Assembly: GCF_932294415.1 (NCBI RefSeq)
Contig: NC_065539.1
Location: forward strand, 49,991,501-50,055,500
From: Quercus robur
Lineage: Eukaryota > Streptophyta > Magnoliopsida > Fagales > Fagaceae
Direction: 5' to 3'
Length of the DNA stretch: 64,000 bases
Below the pieces are notes generated by a model. It was not told the DNA's origin and did no database searches. It worked only from the letters and a program-made list of their open reading frames with translations. This document shows positions 46,303 through 56,030 of the stretch, piece by piece. The number at the start of each line of letters is the position of its first letter. Position 1 is the first letter of the stretch. Position numbers and translations under genes: made by a program.

Positions 46303-47521
46303 TGAGCGACAACATTGTACTCGTAGCATATCTAGCCGTGTGTGCATATCTAGCTTACGTGGAGACCTATATGACCAAAGCAAATTGCATACGAATATAC
46401 AAACAAGGTATGAATGGATACAGTACATATTAACTGGAAATGAGAAGAAATGTCGAAGACAGTTTAGAATGTCAAGCCATGTGTTTGGACAATTGTGTAA
46501 TACACTGCGCCAGTATGGATATAACGGTATCAGAAGAGTTTGTTTGGAAGAGTCTCTGGCAATGACATTGGTGGTACTTGGTCATGCTGAGGGTAACAAA
46601 ATGGTGCAAGATAGATTTCAGCACTCGGGTGAGACAGTGCATCGACACGTGGCTACGGTAGTTACATTGTTAGCCAACGTTATGGCAGCGGACATTATCA
46701 AGCTTGCTGATCGTACATTTCGGGACGTGCCAGAACATATTCAGCATTCATATCGATATTAGCCACATTTCAAGGTACTTTGTGAATTTGGTATCTTGAC
46801 TTGATTTTATTCAAATTATCTTTATTTTCCAATATCACGTATTTCATTTCACATGGTATTTTTGTGGCAACGGTTAGGGTTGCATTGGTGCGATTGATGG
46901 AGTCCACGTCCCCGTGGTCATACCAGTTGATGAACAACACCCGTACTATGGTAGGAAGGGGATCACCACAACAAATTGCATGTGTGCATGTGACTTTGAC
47001 ATGAAGTTTACATTCGCATGTGTTGAATGGGAAGGGTCAGTGCATGACACGAGGATTTTTTTAAGTTGCCTCAATAATGAGAGTTACAACTTCCTAAAAG
47101 CTCCAGCTGGCTTGTAAATATGCAGTTTAATTACAGTATTAAAGTATGCATTAATATAGTGAAAATCTTAATGTAATAAACGTGTTCATTTGTAGGAAAG
47201 TATTATCTGGTTGATTCAGAGTACCCTATGAGGAAAGGGTTCCTTACACCATTTAATTATCTCCATTCATCATTCCGTTCGGTCATAGAACGAACTTTTG
47301 GAGTTTGGAAGAGTAAATGGAAAATTTTGAGAAATATGTCAGCCTTTTGTATACGCACTCAAGGTCGCATCATTGTTGCTACAATGGTTATTCGCAATTT
47401 CGTTAGAGCACATGAGATAAATAATGACGTTGAACGTTCCAGATCTACAGGGGGCACATCTGGACATAGTGAGAGAGGTCATTACAATGGCACATGCAAT
47501 CTCAATGTTGGACGAACCTGA
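46280..47521 (+). pseudogene. PIF/Harbinger (HARBI1-like) transposase, broken
   Basis: A DDE nuclease that cuts at TWA targets. Exon 1 (to 46774) has the helix-turn-helix region (RQFRMSSHVFGQLCNTLRQY, ESLAMTLVVLGHAEGNKMVQ, HSGETVHRHV) and ends SYRY-stop-PHFK: a TAG at 46760-46762 stands where the family has Trp. A 103-nt intron (46775-46877) leads to GCIGAIDGVHVPV with the first catalytic Asp, then YYGRKG, VEWEGSVHDTRIF. The next intron begins GCTTGTAAAT, a GC donor if exon 2 ends at 47109, and exon 3 starts at 47196 with GKYYLVDSEYP (second Asp) and IERTFGVWKSKWKIL (catalytic Glu). Only 25 residues separate that Asp and Glu; PIF-type enzymes have about 47-48, so about 22 residues are deleted in frame after FLTPF. 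It cannot be active as read. Confidence 0.85.
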
Positions 47522-47800
47522 GATGAAACAGGTTCATGACAATATCACAACATCGATATGTGCAGACGATAACTGATTATGGTGACCATTATTTTTGGAG
47601 CTGAAGCAAGTTAGTGTGGTTGAAAATACCATTAACATTATGGAAATTATTTTGTGGGAACTTTAACTGATGGTTCACAAACTTCAATAATGTAATACCA
47701 TTTATTATTGTATTGTTAGTAAGCAGAACTGAGGGCTTTAAAAACTTGATTGTAATACCTTTGATTTATGCATTTTTATATATTCATTACATGTGAAACT
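47522..47800. other. Transposase 3' flank
   Basis: Untranslated tail between the transposase stop and the right arm. It includes TTGTAATACC motifs at 47692 and 47751. No gene. Confidence 0.5.
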
Positions 47801-49931
47801 CATGGTAAGCTTTAGTTTCTACCAATAAAAAAAAAAAAAAAAAATAGTGCAACAAGTACAACACTGAAAATCCAATTACTACACCAAGCCTGTGTTCCTA
47901 TCGAGACAATCCCCTTTCCTTCACTAAAAATGAAATTCAAGGTGCCTTTGGTACTCTTTTTCTAGCCACTTCAGTTGGACGTCCTTGTCATCGCCAAGTG
48001 CCGCACACATGTGCCTACCCCACTCTTTTTCCATGAAGTAGAAGGTGCTGAACAGATGAAGGTAATGACCCGAGTGCACCCAAGGAAGACTCAACACCAT
48101 GTCCAGAATTGCTTTAACCTGACTAGTTGCTGTGGAAGCAATATCCATACGTGTACTTACACTTCTACTCTCAACAATAACATCTGAGATGCTCTTCAAA
48201 GAGTCGGACATCTCTTGCGCAATTGAACGCTTTTTTCTTGATTTCTTGCAAATTGGCTTGAAAAGGTGGACACTGGTTGCCAAGTCTTTCCCCTTAGTCA
48301 CTGCCAGTCTTGCCCTCGATGATAATGGACCTTCAACCTCCATTGCGTCAACATTCACAAAGGGTTCACATTGGGGGTCAACAAAGTTCGTGCTATCAAC
48401 GGAGTCCCCAGACCCTTCGGTGGTTTCCTTTGGTATTTGACCGCTCATGCAAAACGCATTTTTCCCCGATGCAACCGTGCCTCCAAACATGATGTTCAGG
48501 AAGTCACAATTCGGCAAACCTTTATTTTTAAAGGTTTTTGCATTAGGACATGCCTACATATGAACAACCAGTAATTAGAACACAATAATATAAAGTTGTA
48601 GACAGTAAAGATTTTCACAATTATGTAAAGTGAACTAACCGCAATCTTTCGGGTCCACCACTCATCACTGGCCTCAAACATCCCCAGTTCTAGCATCATA
48701 ACCCAACCCAGTGTCATTGTCAAAACACTCGTTATACTACTTCCACCCTTTTTTCAGATGATTCCATTTGTTTTTAATCTACAGGTGAGTCACCACTTTT
48801 CCCATGGCACCCAACTGCTCAATCACTGCATCAACCCCAGTTTTGGTCAAAAATCCTCCTTTCCTCTTGCTGTCTATAACTTGAGCAGCACAGAACTCAC
48901 AAAAAGCTTGTAGTTCCTTAGGTTCTTTCCAGTCAGCTCTCGGATCATTACTACCATCGTCTTTCGATTTCTTCTTAACCATTTTTGTTACAACTTCCTT
49001 CTATACTCATTGAGGCATTTCAACAAACAGCTCATGTGCATATCATTTTTCAATTAGGATGCCCACATGAAAAATGAAAAGTAAACTCACATATATCCAA
49101 ATACAACATAGGTAGGAAGAGACACAATGGTATTACACAAAGGATCAAGAAATCCACATACTAGTGTCATGGAAAATTGTAAAGAACCACACACAAACGT
49201 TGAACACAAAAAACCACAGATTGATGAAGCTTCATGGAAAATAATACATTAATACACCAACAGATCAGAGAGCATGAGAAGTTAGACACAACTTACTGGT
49301 GAATGCAGAGACCCACAGTGGCGGCAATGATGTCCCAAGCAGAGAAAAGGTGAGCTACTACTGATGAAGAACAGAGGGGATCTTTTCAGAGAGTTCCGCG
49401 TAATGGGTTTGCTTGTACCGTGTGTGCTCTGTTTTGATGGTTTTGTGGTTGTTGGGTAGGTGCAACTCATTGAAGATGATTCGGACTTCTCATTGAAGAG
49501 CCTTGAAGGCATTCTGCCATGGTGGTTGAGAGAAAAGATCCCAGAAGAAGAGAATGAAAAGAGCCGTTGAGAGTTGCGCACCATTTTGATCTCAAAATTC
49601 TCCAACTAATGCTTGTGCAATGAACAAAGCTGCGTAGTATTTTCATCAGAGTTGAGCACACCGTTGTTCACATAACTTGCAAACTAGCATGAACAGCGCA
49701 AGAGCCTTGACCATTTTAATGAAACGGTGCGTCTCTATGAGATTGGTGTCCAAGAACAGTACTAAAACACGTGTTTGGATTAATGAAACGGTGCGTACTA
49801 CTTGCATTTGAGCTCTTTTCAGCTTGCGTTTCCTCAGCTTTCAGCTTGCGTTTCCTCAGCGTATAGCGTGCCAAGCATTTTCGAAACATAAATGCAAAAC
49901 ATGGGTCAAATCGTAGATCCTAAACACATAC
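47801..49931 (-). repeat. Right long terminal inverted repeat of the Harbinger element
   Basis: Mirror copy of 39571-41734, same landmarks in reverse. Because each arm contains the element end plus the accessory gene, the simplest origin is duplication of the accessory-gene end onto the transposase end in inverted orientation. Confidence 0.9.
47924..48982 (-). pseudogene. Harbinger Myb/SANT-like accessory protein, right-arm copy, nonsense and +1 frameshift
   Basis: The second copy of the accessory gene, reading from ATG 48982. It begins MVKKKSKDDGSNDPRADWKE and keeps the Myb/SANT block up to GKVVTHL. There a TAG (48779-48781, minus strand) replaces the CAG Gln codon of the left copy. About 100 bp later an extra G in the CTGGGG run (about 48682-48685) shifts the frame before MFEASDEWWTRK. 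From the intron onward the copy is open: 197 codons to 47924, including VDPQCEP, where the left copy has its stop, and KSRKKRSIAQEMSDSLKSIS. Its defects are thus in exon 1, those of the left copy in exon 2. Confidence 0.85.
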
Positions 49932-49934
49932 TAA

Positions 49935-50330
49935 ATCGATAGAAAAGTAAGATTGAAATTTCCAACTGGGCTTTGACTATATTATTAGCTACTTAAAAGC
50001 TCAGTCCAATGAAACTAGTTCTGAAGGGGAAAAAGGGTATGAAAACGTGTCTTTCATTTGCTACGGTTACTGATTCTACTGAAATCCACAGTCTTTGGGC
50101 CATTTTTATATCAACCTTAGCCCATTCCTTATTTAAAGTTGGGCTAGGACTACAAATGTTCTACACCTTTAATAAATTAACAAGTCCTCAATTTTTCTAT
50201 GTGATTAGTTGGGCCAACTGGGAATTTCACTTTTTTAATAGTGGCGAATTTGGGTTTGGTCAATCTATAGTATCACTAAAAGCCTTCGGCCTAAATTTTA
50301 GACGCATGTATTATACTATGAACGATGGTA
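49935..50330. repeat. Array segment E, diverged copy of 56890-57290 and 62360-62800
   Basis: Shares AACTGGGCTTTGACTATATT, GGGTATGAAAACGTGTC, AAAGTTGGGCTAGGACTAC, ATAGTGGCGAATTTGGGTTT and GACGCATG with the later copies. Its left side is cut by the Harbinger element and its right side by the Pack-MULE. The 109-codon open frame (50009-50338) is not conserved in the sister copies and is not called a gene. Confidence 0.8.
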
Positions 50331-50459
50331 TTAAGTAAAGAGAAAACATTCTATCAGGCTGTGGCGTAAAACCAGTGTTTTACGCCAGCCAATAGATGTT
50401 TGCCACATCAGAGTTCACTTAAAGAAACAATATGAACTCAAAAATAAAAAAGAGTTCAC

Positions 50460-50760
50460 GCTCACAGCTTCCTCTGCTTCCTTCACGCCATTCCTCCGCT
50501 TCCTTCACGCCGAACCTCCACCACCGCCCCACAGATCGCCGGAGCAGAACGAGGAGAAGAAGAAAGAGTTCTCTCCGTGCCCTCTGCTTCCTCCTCTGGG
50601 GCTGTACCGTCCTTTGCTTGCCCAAACCTCCACCACACCACACACTGGAGCTCACTGCCACAGAGTTCGCCGGAGCTGTGCATGGAGCTTGGAAACAAAC
50701 CGGAGCCACCGTGAGCCACGATGCAAAGGTTTGTTTTTCATGATTTTCCCTTTTCCTCAA
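50460..50760 (+). other. GC-rich captured leader next to left TIR, probable BROX 5' UTR
   Basis: This segment is far more GC-rich than the window average. It ends GATGCAAAG followed by GTTTG, a splice-donor-like junction, and is followed by a TTTGGGTTTT-rich stretch typical of a plant first intron. The overlapping frames on both strands (103, 113 and 78 codons) are composition artefacts. Assignment to BROX rests on its position upstream of the BROX exons. Confidence 0.5.
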
Positions 50761-51069
50761 TTTGGATTTCGAATTATTGATGGGTTTTTCTGTTTTCTGG
50801 GTTTATGGGTTCAGTACAGTTGTGTTTGGGATTTTGGGTTTTGGAATTGGAGTTTAAGGGTTCTGGGTATTGCTAGTTTTGTGCTAATATTGCTCATTAC
50901 TAATAGCTTGAGGTTTTGTGCTAATTTTGGGTTTTGTGCTAATATTATTAGTCTTTGAATTGTTATTGCTGGGTGTGATTTTGAGAAGAGAAAACATTAT
51001 TGATGGGTTTTTCTGGGTTTATGGGTTTATCAAACCTGTGGATGTTTGAGGAGGACAGGGAATATTGGG

Positions 51070-51690
51070 ATGTTTCTGTGTATGTTCCTGGTTTTTGGAT
51101 TCCTAAACCTGTTGATTTCTCCCACTCATTGGGTGATCACTTGTCCAAGAATTTAGTGGAGTGCCTATCTGCTCTGAGAACTCGTATCGTTATAGAAAAA
51201 ACTTGATATTGCTTTACTAATTGTGAGACCTCACTTATTGAAACATTGGATAATTTTGTTGTTTGTAGGAGGTTCAACCTTAGCTGATCTTCAGCGGGCT
51301 CTGGAAGATTACTTGCCTGTTCTTTTAGGACTAGTTAAAGATGGAAAAGCGTGTATTAGTGCCACTATGATTTGAATGTTTTAACTATTTTGGATAATTC
51401 ATAATAGTGGCGCTTATCTGTTATTTGCAGGAAGCCATCTACAATACAAGGTACAATTTGTATGGGCAAATCAGGAGGATGACGCGGAGGTGGGAGTATA
51501 GGACTAATCTATCAATTTTCAAATTTCTGTTCTGCCTTTGATTTCTAGTTGTCATTACATCCCTCCTTCGTTTAGTGGAATTGATGTTTTTATATGGATC
51601 AATACTTTTGTAGGAAACCGGCATGTCTAATGCTTGGTATGAGGTGTTGTCAGTTTTGCACTTGATGGCAATGCTTTTGAAACATTCCAT
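51070..51690 (+). pseudogene. BROX homologue (BRO1-domain protein), captured 5' exons
   Basis: Plant BROX homologues are endosome-associated BRO1-domain proteins. Four exon pieces are visible in order: VSVYVPGFWIPKPVDFSHSL with GDHLSKNLVECLSALRTRIV (about 51076-51190); GGSTLADLQRALEDYLPVLL with GLVKDG (about 51269-51345); HLQYKVQFVWANQEDDAE (about 51432-51485, not in the frame of the longest ORF); and MSNAWYEVLSVLHLMAML (about 51614-51670). Introns with GT-AG-like borders separate them. The frame is broken, for example by lost spacing after RTRIV and divergent sequence after AMLL, and everything past that point is missing. The identification rests on recalled family motifs. Confidence 0.75.
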
Positions 51691-51699
51691 GATCAATTG

Positions 51700-52670
51700 A
51701 AGCACCATGTATCTTGAACTCAACTTAGGCTAATGCAGCAATGGAGTGCTTGTTTTTTTTCCATCTTTTTGGTCAGATGGTGGAGAAACTGTCAAAAATG
51801 GAGCTAGAACAATGGGCCACTACGTCTAATCTGGAATGCAAGAATAAATCTTGACATAAAAACTGCTAAGAATATGAAGTTTTGGTGCTCTGCCAGGAAA
51901 ATAGTAGCTCTATCAAAGATGGCCTTCTCGGTTGTAACTGAATTTTTTCAAAGTAGAACCTGTTACAAGCATTCCATGATGTATTGAAGCCCTATCTTGT
52001 TGTCAATAGGCTAATTTTAAGTATCATTGAAACATTGAATGTATTTTATAATTTTGACTCCTAGAGTAGTTTCATTGTTCATTTACAAAAACTTTTACAA
52101 GGATTTAGAGTACAAACCAAGAAGAATGTAATAAAATTTAGTTTTTATTTATTTTTTATATATTAGTTTTACTACTAAACTGTAATTGATTGTGTGCCTT
52201 TATATTTCTAATTTCTTGTAATGTTTCAAATTGAACAATTTTGATGTTGCCCATACAGTCATGAATTGATGCAAGAGTTTTATCCAATAATGAACAAAAC
52301 TTTATTGAAATGTATACTTTGATTACAAGGCTATTAGAACAAGAGCCCTAATTAAATACATAGTCATGGGCAATGATTTATTTCCCTCAATAGGAACCTA
52401 AAACTTGCATTCACAAATTCTGTAAGGATGCAAGTTGAGGCCGAAGTGTAATGAATAAGATAATACCTAAGCAAAATCTTCCATTCAAAACAATTTTTGA
52501 ATCATACAAGTGGCTGCTAAAGGTAAATGTTGAAGTTTATGTATCCAAAAGAAAAATATATTTCTACAATACTTCTTAATGGTAGAACTTATGCGAGAAC
52601 AACAAAATACAACCCAATCATAACCCAAGACGTAATCAAAGCAATCCTAAACTTGTGCACTTTCTCCTCA
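51700..52670. other. Pack-MULE interior, unrecognised
   Basis: AT-rich sequence between the two captured genes. A few phrases are duplicated (GAAACATTCCATGATCAATTG and AAGCATTCCATGATGTATTG; TTGAAGC), suggesting a small internal repeat. No domain seen. Confidence 0.45.
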
Positions 52671-52675
52671 GCAAT

Positions 52676-53959
52676 TCAGGCTGCGACTCTATACTTCTCA
52701 GATCTGCGCTTGGCTATCCGTTCCCGCTCTAATGCTTCTGTTTCCATTTGTCGTGCATTGTTCCTCTCAATTTTGGCTGCTTTTGCCTCGGCTGCCAGTC
52801 TCGTAAACCTTTCCCACACAATATTGATGAACTTGATGTGCTCAACTCGCAGTTCTTTGTAGCACCTTTCTTCAAGATACTTCGCAATCTGTTTAAAAAA
52901 GTACCAAAAATATTCAGCACTGGGCTCACTAATTTCAATGAAAGTCACTTTTATTGGGAGACACAAGTAGAACAACAAATTTAGAGACCATACCTTTGGG
53001 ATCCGAACCAGGTTTTTTACAGCATATTCACATAACGTAACAATTTTTCTTTCATTTGGAGGGCCATCTTGCCACATATTTTGTTCATTTTTCTAGTTAT
53101 TGATAGGTGGAAATAGTAAAATAGACTAAATTTCCAGGCAAAAGATCTATTAAGAAACACTTCGAGTAGCTAAGTATCAAACTCATAATACTTAAACTCA
53201 ATTTAATTTCCTATATAACTAAGATAGAGTAGGACTAAAGACTCAAGCTTTCTTTGACCAAACAAAAAAGGAAAAACTTGTGGAAAGAAGGATAATGAAA
53301 GACAAAATATAGACACATTTATGTCACTCAAGGATGAGACAACGCACATATTTGCTTCAAAGACTAGCATCATTCTTAAGCATATTAACCAGTTTCAGAT
53401 CCTATTCCGAGATCCAATGATCCAATCAGAGGGCTAGCATTCCAAAACAAACAAATGGTAGCGAAGGTCAAGGCCAGCTTTTCTTTAAAGAAAAGCCATT
53501 CCAAGGGTGATACGCGAAAAAGACATGCATAATCTTTGCTTCAAAGAAGGAAGCATATTGTCCTAGTCATGGGAATATAATGGCACTACAACTAACTTTT
53601 GTTAAATAAGAGCATAAGCCACAGTGACACTAGTACTACAAAATCTAATAGTCACATTGACAACCACTAGTTAGATTTAATCTTAATCAAGGCTTAGCTA
53701 CCTTGGATGTCTGTAAGCTCAACCACACCATAGACATAGCACCTTATAGGCTTATATTACACTATCAGAAATTAAACCATAGGAATACTAAAAAATTAAC
53801 ACATTTAAGCAACAGATCAGAAAAAGATACTCACAAGAGACTTTAGAAAGATTTCTGCAAGCAATTTTTTGTATCGCTTAACGGGTTGTCGAGAGCTTGA
53901 TCTCAAAGCAGGACAACAAACACACATGCTGGGAAAATCTTTCTGGAGATTAACCCCAT
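52676..53959 (-). pseudogene. EFR3/SEMI-ROLLED LEAF 2 homologue, captured 5' exons
   Basis: Plant SRL2-type proteins are ARM-repeat relatives of EFR3 that work at the plasma membrane. Exon 1 (53835-53959) begins MGLISRKIFPAC and, after a frameshifting loss of about 10 nt, continues in another frame VCCPALRSSSRQPVKRYKKL and LAEIFLKSL up to a GTGAG donor. Exon 2 (about 52996-53074) encodes DGPPNERKIVTLCEYAVKNL and VRIPK; exon 3 ends at 52888 and encodes IAKYLEERCYKELRVEHIKF and INIV. After INIV the match to SRL2 stops and a charged tail follows (VWERFTRLAAEAKAAKIERN ... RRSEKYRVAA, stop at 52676) that I do not recognise. It may come from a third gene. The long single frame 52676-53077 reads through the intron and is not the native product. 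Confidence 0.75.
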
Positions 53960-55300
53960 TTTCCTACAATTTTTTTTAAGACAAACAAAAACATAAGGAA
54001 AAACATAGTCAAAAACCCCAAGCAAAATAGATAAAAATGTTACCAAAACAAAGCACAGCAAAGATTAACCCACTAGTCCAGCAGAAAAGCTTAGTGGAAC
54101 ACAAAACAAAGATAAATTAGCACATTCCCAGAAACTGCAAGTTTTCTTTTTTATTAACAAAAAAGAGAAAAAGGAAACAACCCAACAAGAAAAGCAAAAA
54201 ACAAATGAAGTTCGCAGCCATTGGGGCTGTAAAGGACAAACATTGAGCTACTCATTTCCAGAGATATAAATTGTAAACCCCCAAAAAAGGCCAAAACAAG
54301 AATGAAGAAAAGAGAGGTAAAATCACCAGCACAAAATAAATGAATTAACCAAAACATCTGAAGCTACACAAGAACATGAGAACAAACATGAATCATACAT
54401 ATTCCAAAGTTACACAAGCTAAAAGTCTTTTTAGAAGCACCCAGAACCAAATGTGAAGCACTTAACAGAGAAAATTCATAACTTTCCTAGTTTAAAAACC
54501 CAACTAGAAAAGCCCAAATAAAAACTGATCAAAAAAAAATCTTATCTTTAGCAAAACCTAGAAGACCCATTGGAGTGAAAAGCATAGAGAAAACAAGAAC
54601 TACACGTACTCTAGCACTGTAGAGACAGATCTGGCGGTTTGAAACTACAAAACTCCAACTGGATTTTTGTTCAAAGGTTTTAACTTTCATCATTAGGACT
54701 AATAATAACCCTTTGAATACAAATTACAAGGATTTAAGCATTTTGATACAATAGACAAAAAATGCAGGCAATATAAAAACTGAATTTTAATTAAAACTCA
54801 TAAAATTCCAGACTTAGAACTAATAATAAGCATAATTCTGCAACCATTACATTTCCCATTACCAAAAACACACACACAAAGCCGCTAAATAGATTCTTTG
54901 ACAATGAATTTCAGAATAACTACCTTAGGGAAATAGTTGGCTGGAATAGCCGGAGTAGCGTGTTCAAGAACCACTCCAAGAACAGTCGGACTTCAACAGA
55001 GACAAACAACAAGCAGTTGATTGACACCATCTACTGCTTTTAGAAGAATTCAGAGCATAGTGTGGGTTTCAGAGAATAGTGTGGGCGGTAGTGGGGAAAG
55101 AGATTTGTGGGTTTCAGGGTAATCCGATAGACCAAGCCCGCTCTTGTCAAAATTGGCGAGGCGGAGCAATGGCTGTGCTGGAGGCACAGTTGGGGTTGAG
55201 AGGAGCGTCAGGGAGAGGGAGGCAGAGAGAGAAAAACCCCTGGTGGAAGTGAGAGAGTGAGAGAAAAATAACAGAGGAGAGAGTTCGGGCAAGCAGGAGA
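53960..55300 (-). other. Probable captured 5' UTR/intron and promoter side of the EFR3/SRL2 piece
   Basis: Upstream of the captured initiator ATG on the minus strand. It is AT-rich until 54900, then increasingly GC-rich toward the right TIR with AGAGAGAGA-type stretches (55218-55290), like a plant 5' leader. No independent gene was recognised. The frames at 54154 and 55050 are not called. Confidence 0.4.
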
Positions 55301-55377
55301 TGACGTGGCAGCCTCCTATTAGCTGGCGTAAAACACTGGTTTTACGCCACAGCCTGACCGAATGTTTACTCGTAAGT

Positions 55378-55550
55378 AAAATGCTAACGAATGCCTTTAG
55401 GGTATTGGTTAACAATTTTTTAAAAATATATTTTATGGGAAAAAAAATTAATATTTTGACAATTTTTTTAATTTCTCATAAAAGTTGTGTTAAAATTTTT
55501 TTAAAATAAATTGTTAACTATTACCTAATGGCACTTGTTAGCATTTTCCT
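55378..55550. mobile_element. MITE, TIR AAAATGCTAACxAxTGCC
   Basis: The left end AAAATGCTAACGAATGCC with TTTAGGGTATTGGTTAACAA and the right end inverted (TTGTTAACTATTACCTAATG, GGCACTTGTTAGCATTTT). A sister copy is at 58266-58451. It abuts the target duplication of the Pack-MULE, so the MULE inserted at or next to its edge. Confidence 0.75.
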
Positions 55551-56030
55551 AAATTAATATACGCATTGGGATTGACCATACAAATTGCATGCATGTATCA
55601 AAGGAAACATGAAAATATTTCACTTTCTATTTATGAGTAGACGATGACATATTGGTGGAGCTCGAATAGGAATTGTGGCCAAACCTTTAGCTAAATTTGT
55701 CGGTGGAATATTAGGAACCTTGTTTAATGGAAGTGTTTCACTTCTGCTGGGAGTCTGGGACTCAGCTACCCTGAGGCCAGGTTTTACATGTGATGAATGA
55801 CTCAGTGTCTTGGAATGCTCTTCTTTTTCTTTTTCTATTTTTTTTTTTCCTTTAATTATAAGGGTAAATTCCAATAAACTATCCTGAGATTTGGATTAAT
55901 ACGAACTAGGTGCAAGATTTTTAAAAATTAACAAACTTAGTCCTTAAAGATAATTTGGTCCCTAGCTCTGTTTATCACCGTTACTTTATTCTCCCATTCT
56001 GTTCTCTACTCTTTCTCATCTCAGACTCAA
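55551..56030. other. Intergenic, nothing recognised
   Basis: The minus-strand 84-codon frame at 55620 has no domain signature. No bounded repeat was identified. Confidence 0.45.

Larger units (their letters stand above)
39571..49931. mobile_element. 10.36-kb PIF/Harbinger transposon with more than 2.1-kb TIRs
   Basis: Flanked by TAA on both sides (39568-39570 and 49932-49934). The left terminus GTATGTGTTTGGATCCACG and right terminus GTAGATCCTAAACACATAC are inverted. The inverted similarity continues for over 2.1 kb on each side: left arm 39571-41734, right arm 47801-49931, both ending at the same GGTAGAAACTAAAGCTTACCATG block. Each arm carries a full copy of the Myb/SANT-like accessory gene. 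The 6-kb centre holds a plus-strand HARBI1-type transposase (46280-47521) and an NLR fragment (42317). Ordinary Harbinger elements have TIRs of tens of bp and one copy of each gene, so an end-duplication in inverted orientation is inferred. All coding parts carry lesions, so the copy is not autonomous now. Confidence 0.88.
50340..55371. mobile_element. Pack-MULE (Mutator-type), 5.03 kb, carrying pieces of two host genes
   Basis: The terminal inverted repeats extend about 70 bp: left GAGAAAACATTCTATCAGGC, TGTGGCGTAAAACCAGTGTT, TTACGCCAGCCAATAG; the right is the same inverted with a few changes. Flanks ttaagtaaa (50331-50339) and gtaagtaaa (55372-55380) form a 9-bp duplication with one mismatch, the MULE signature. 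There is no MURA-type transposase. Inside are 5' portions, introns included, of a BROX homologue (plus strand) and an EFR3/SRL2 homologue (minus strand). Retained introns mean genomic DNA was captured, not cDNA. The GC-rich 50460-50740 and 55080-55300 next to the TIRs look like the captured 5' UTRs. Confidence 0.85.

Noticed and set aside
50009-50338. 109-codon frame as a possible gene
   Set aside because: The sister segments at 56930 and 62440 do not keep the frame, and no family is recognisable.
50419-50760. Overlapping frames on both strands next to the Pack-MULE left TIR
   Set aside because: Long frames on both strands are expected from the GC-rich composition of a captured 5' leader.
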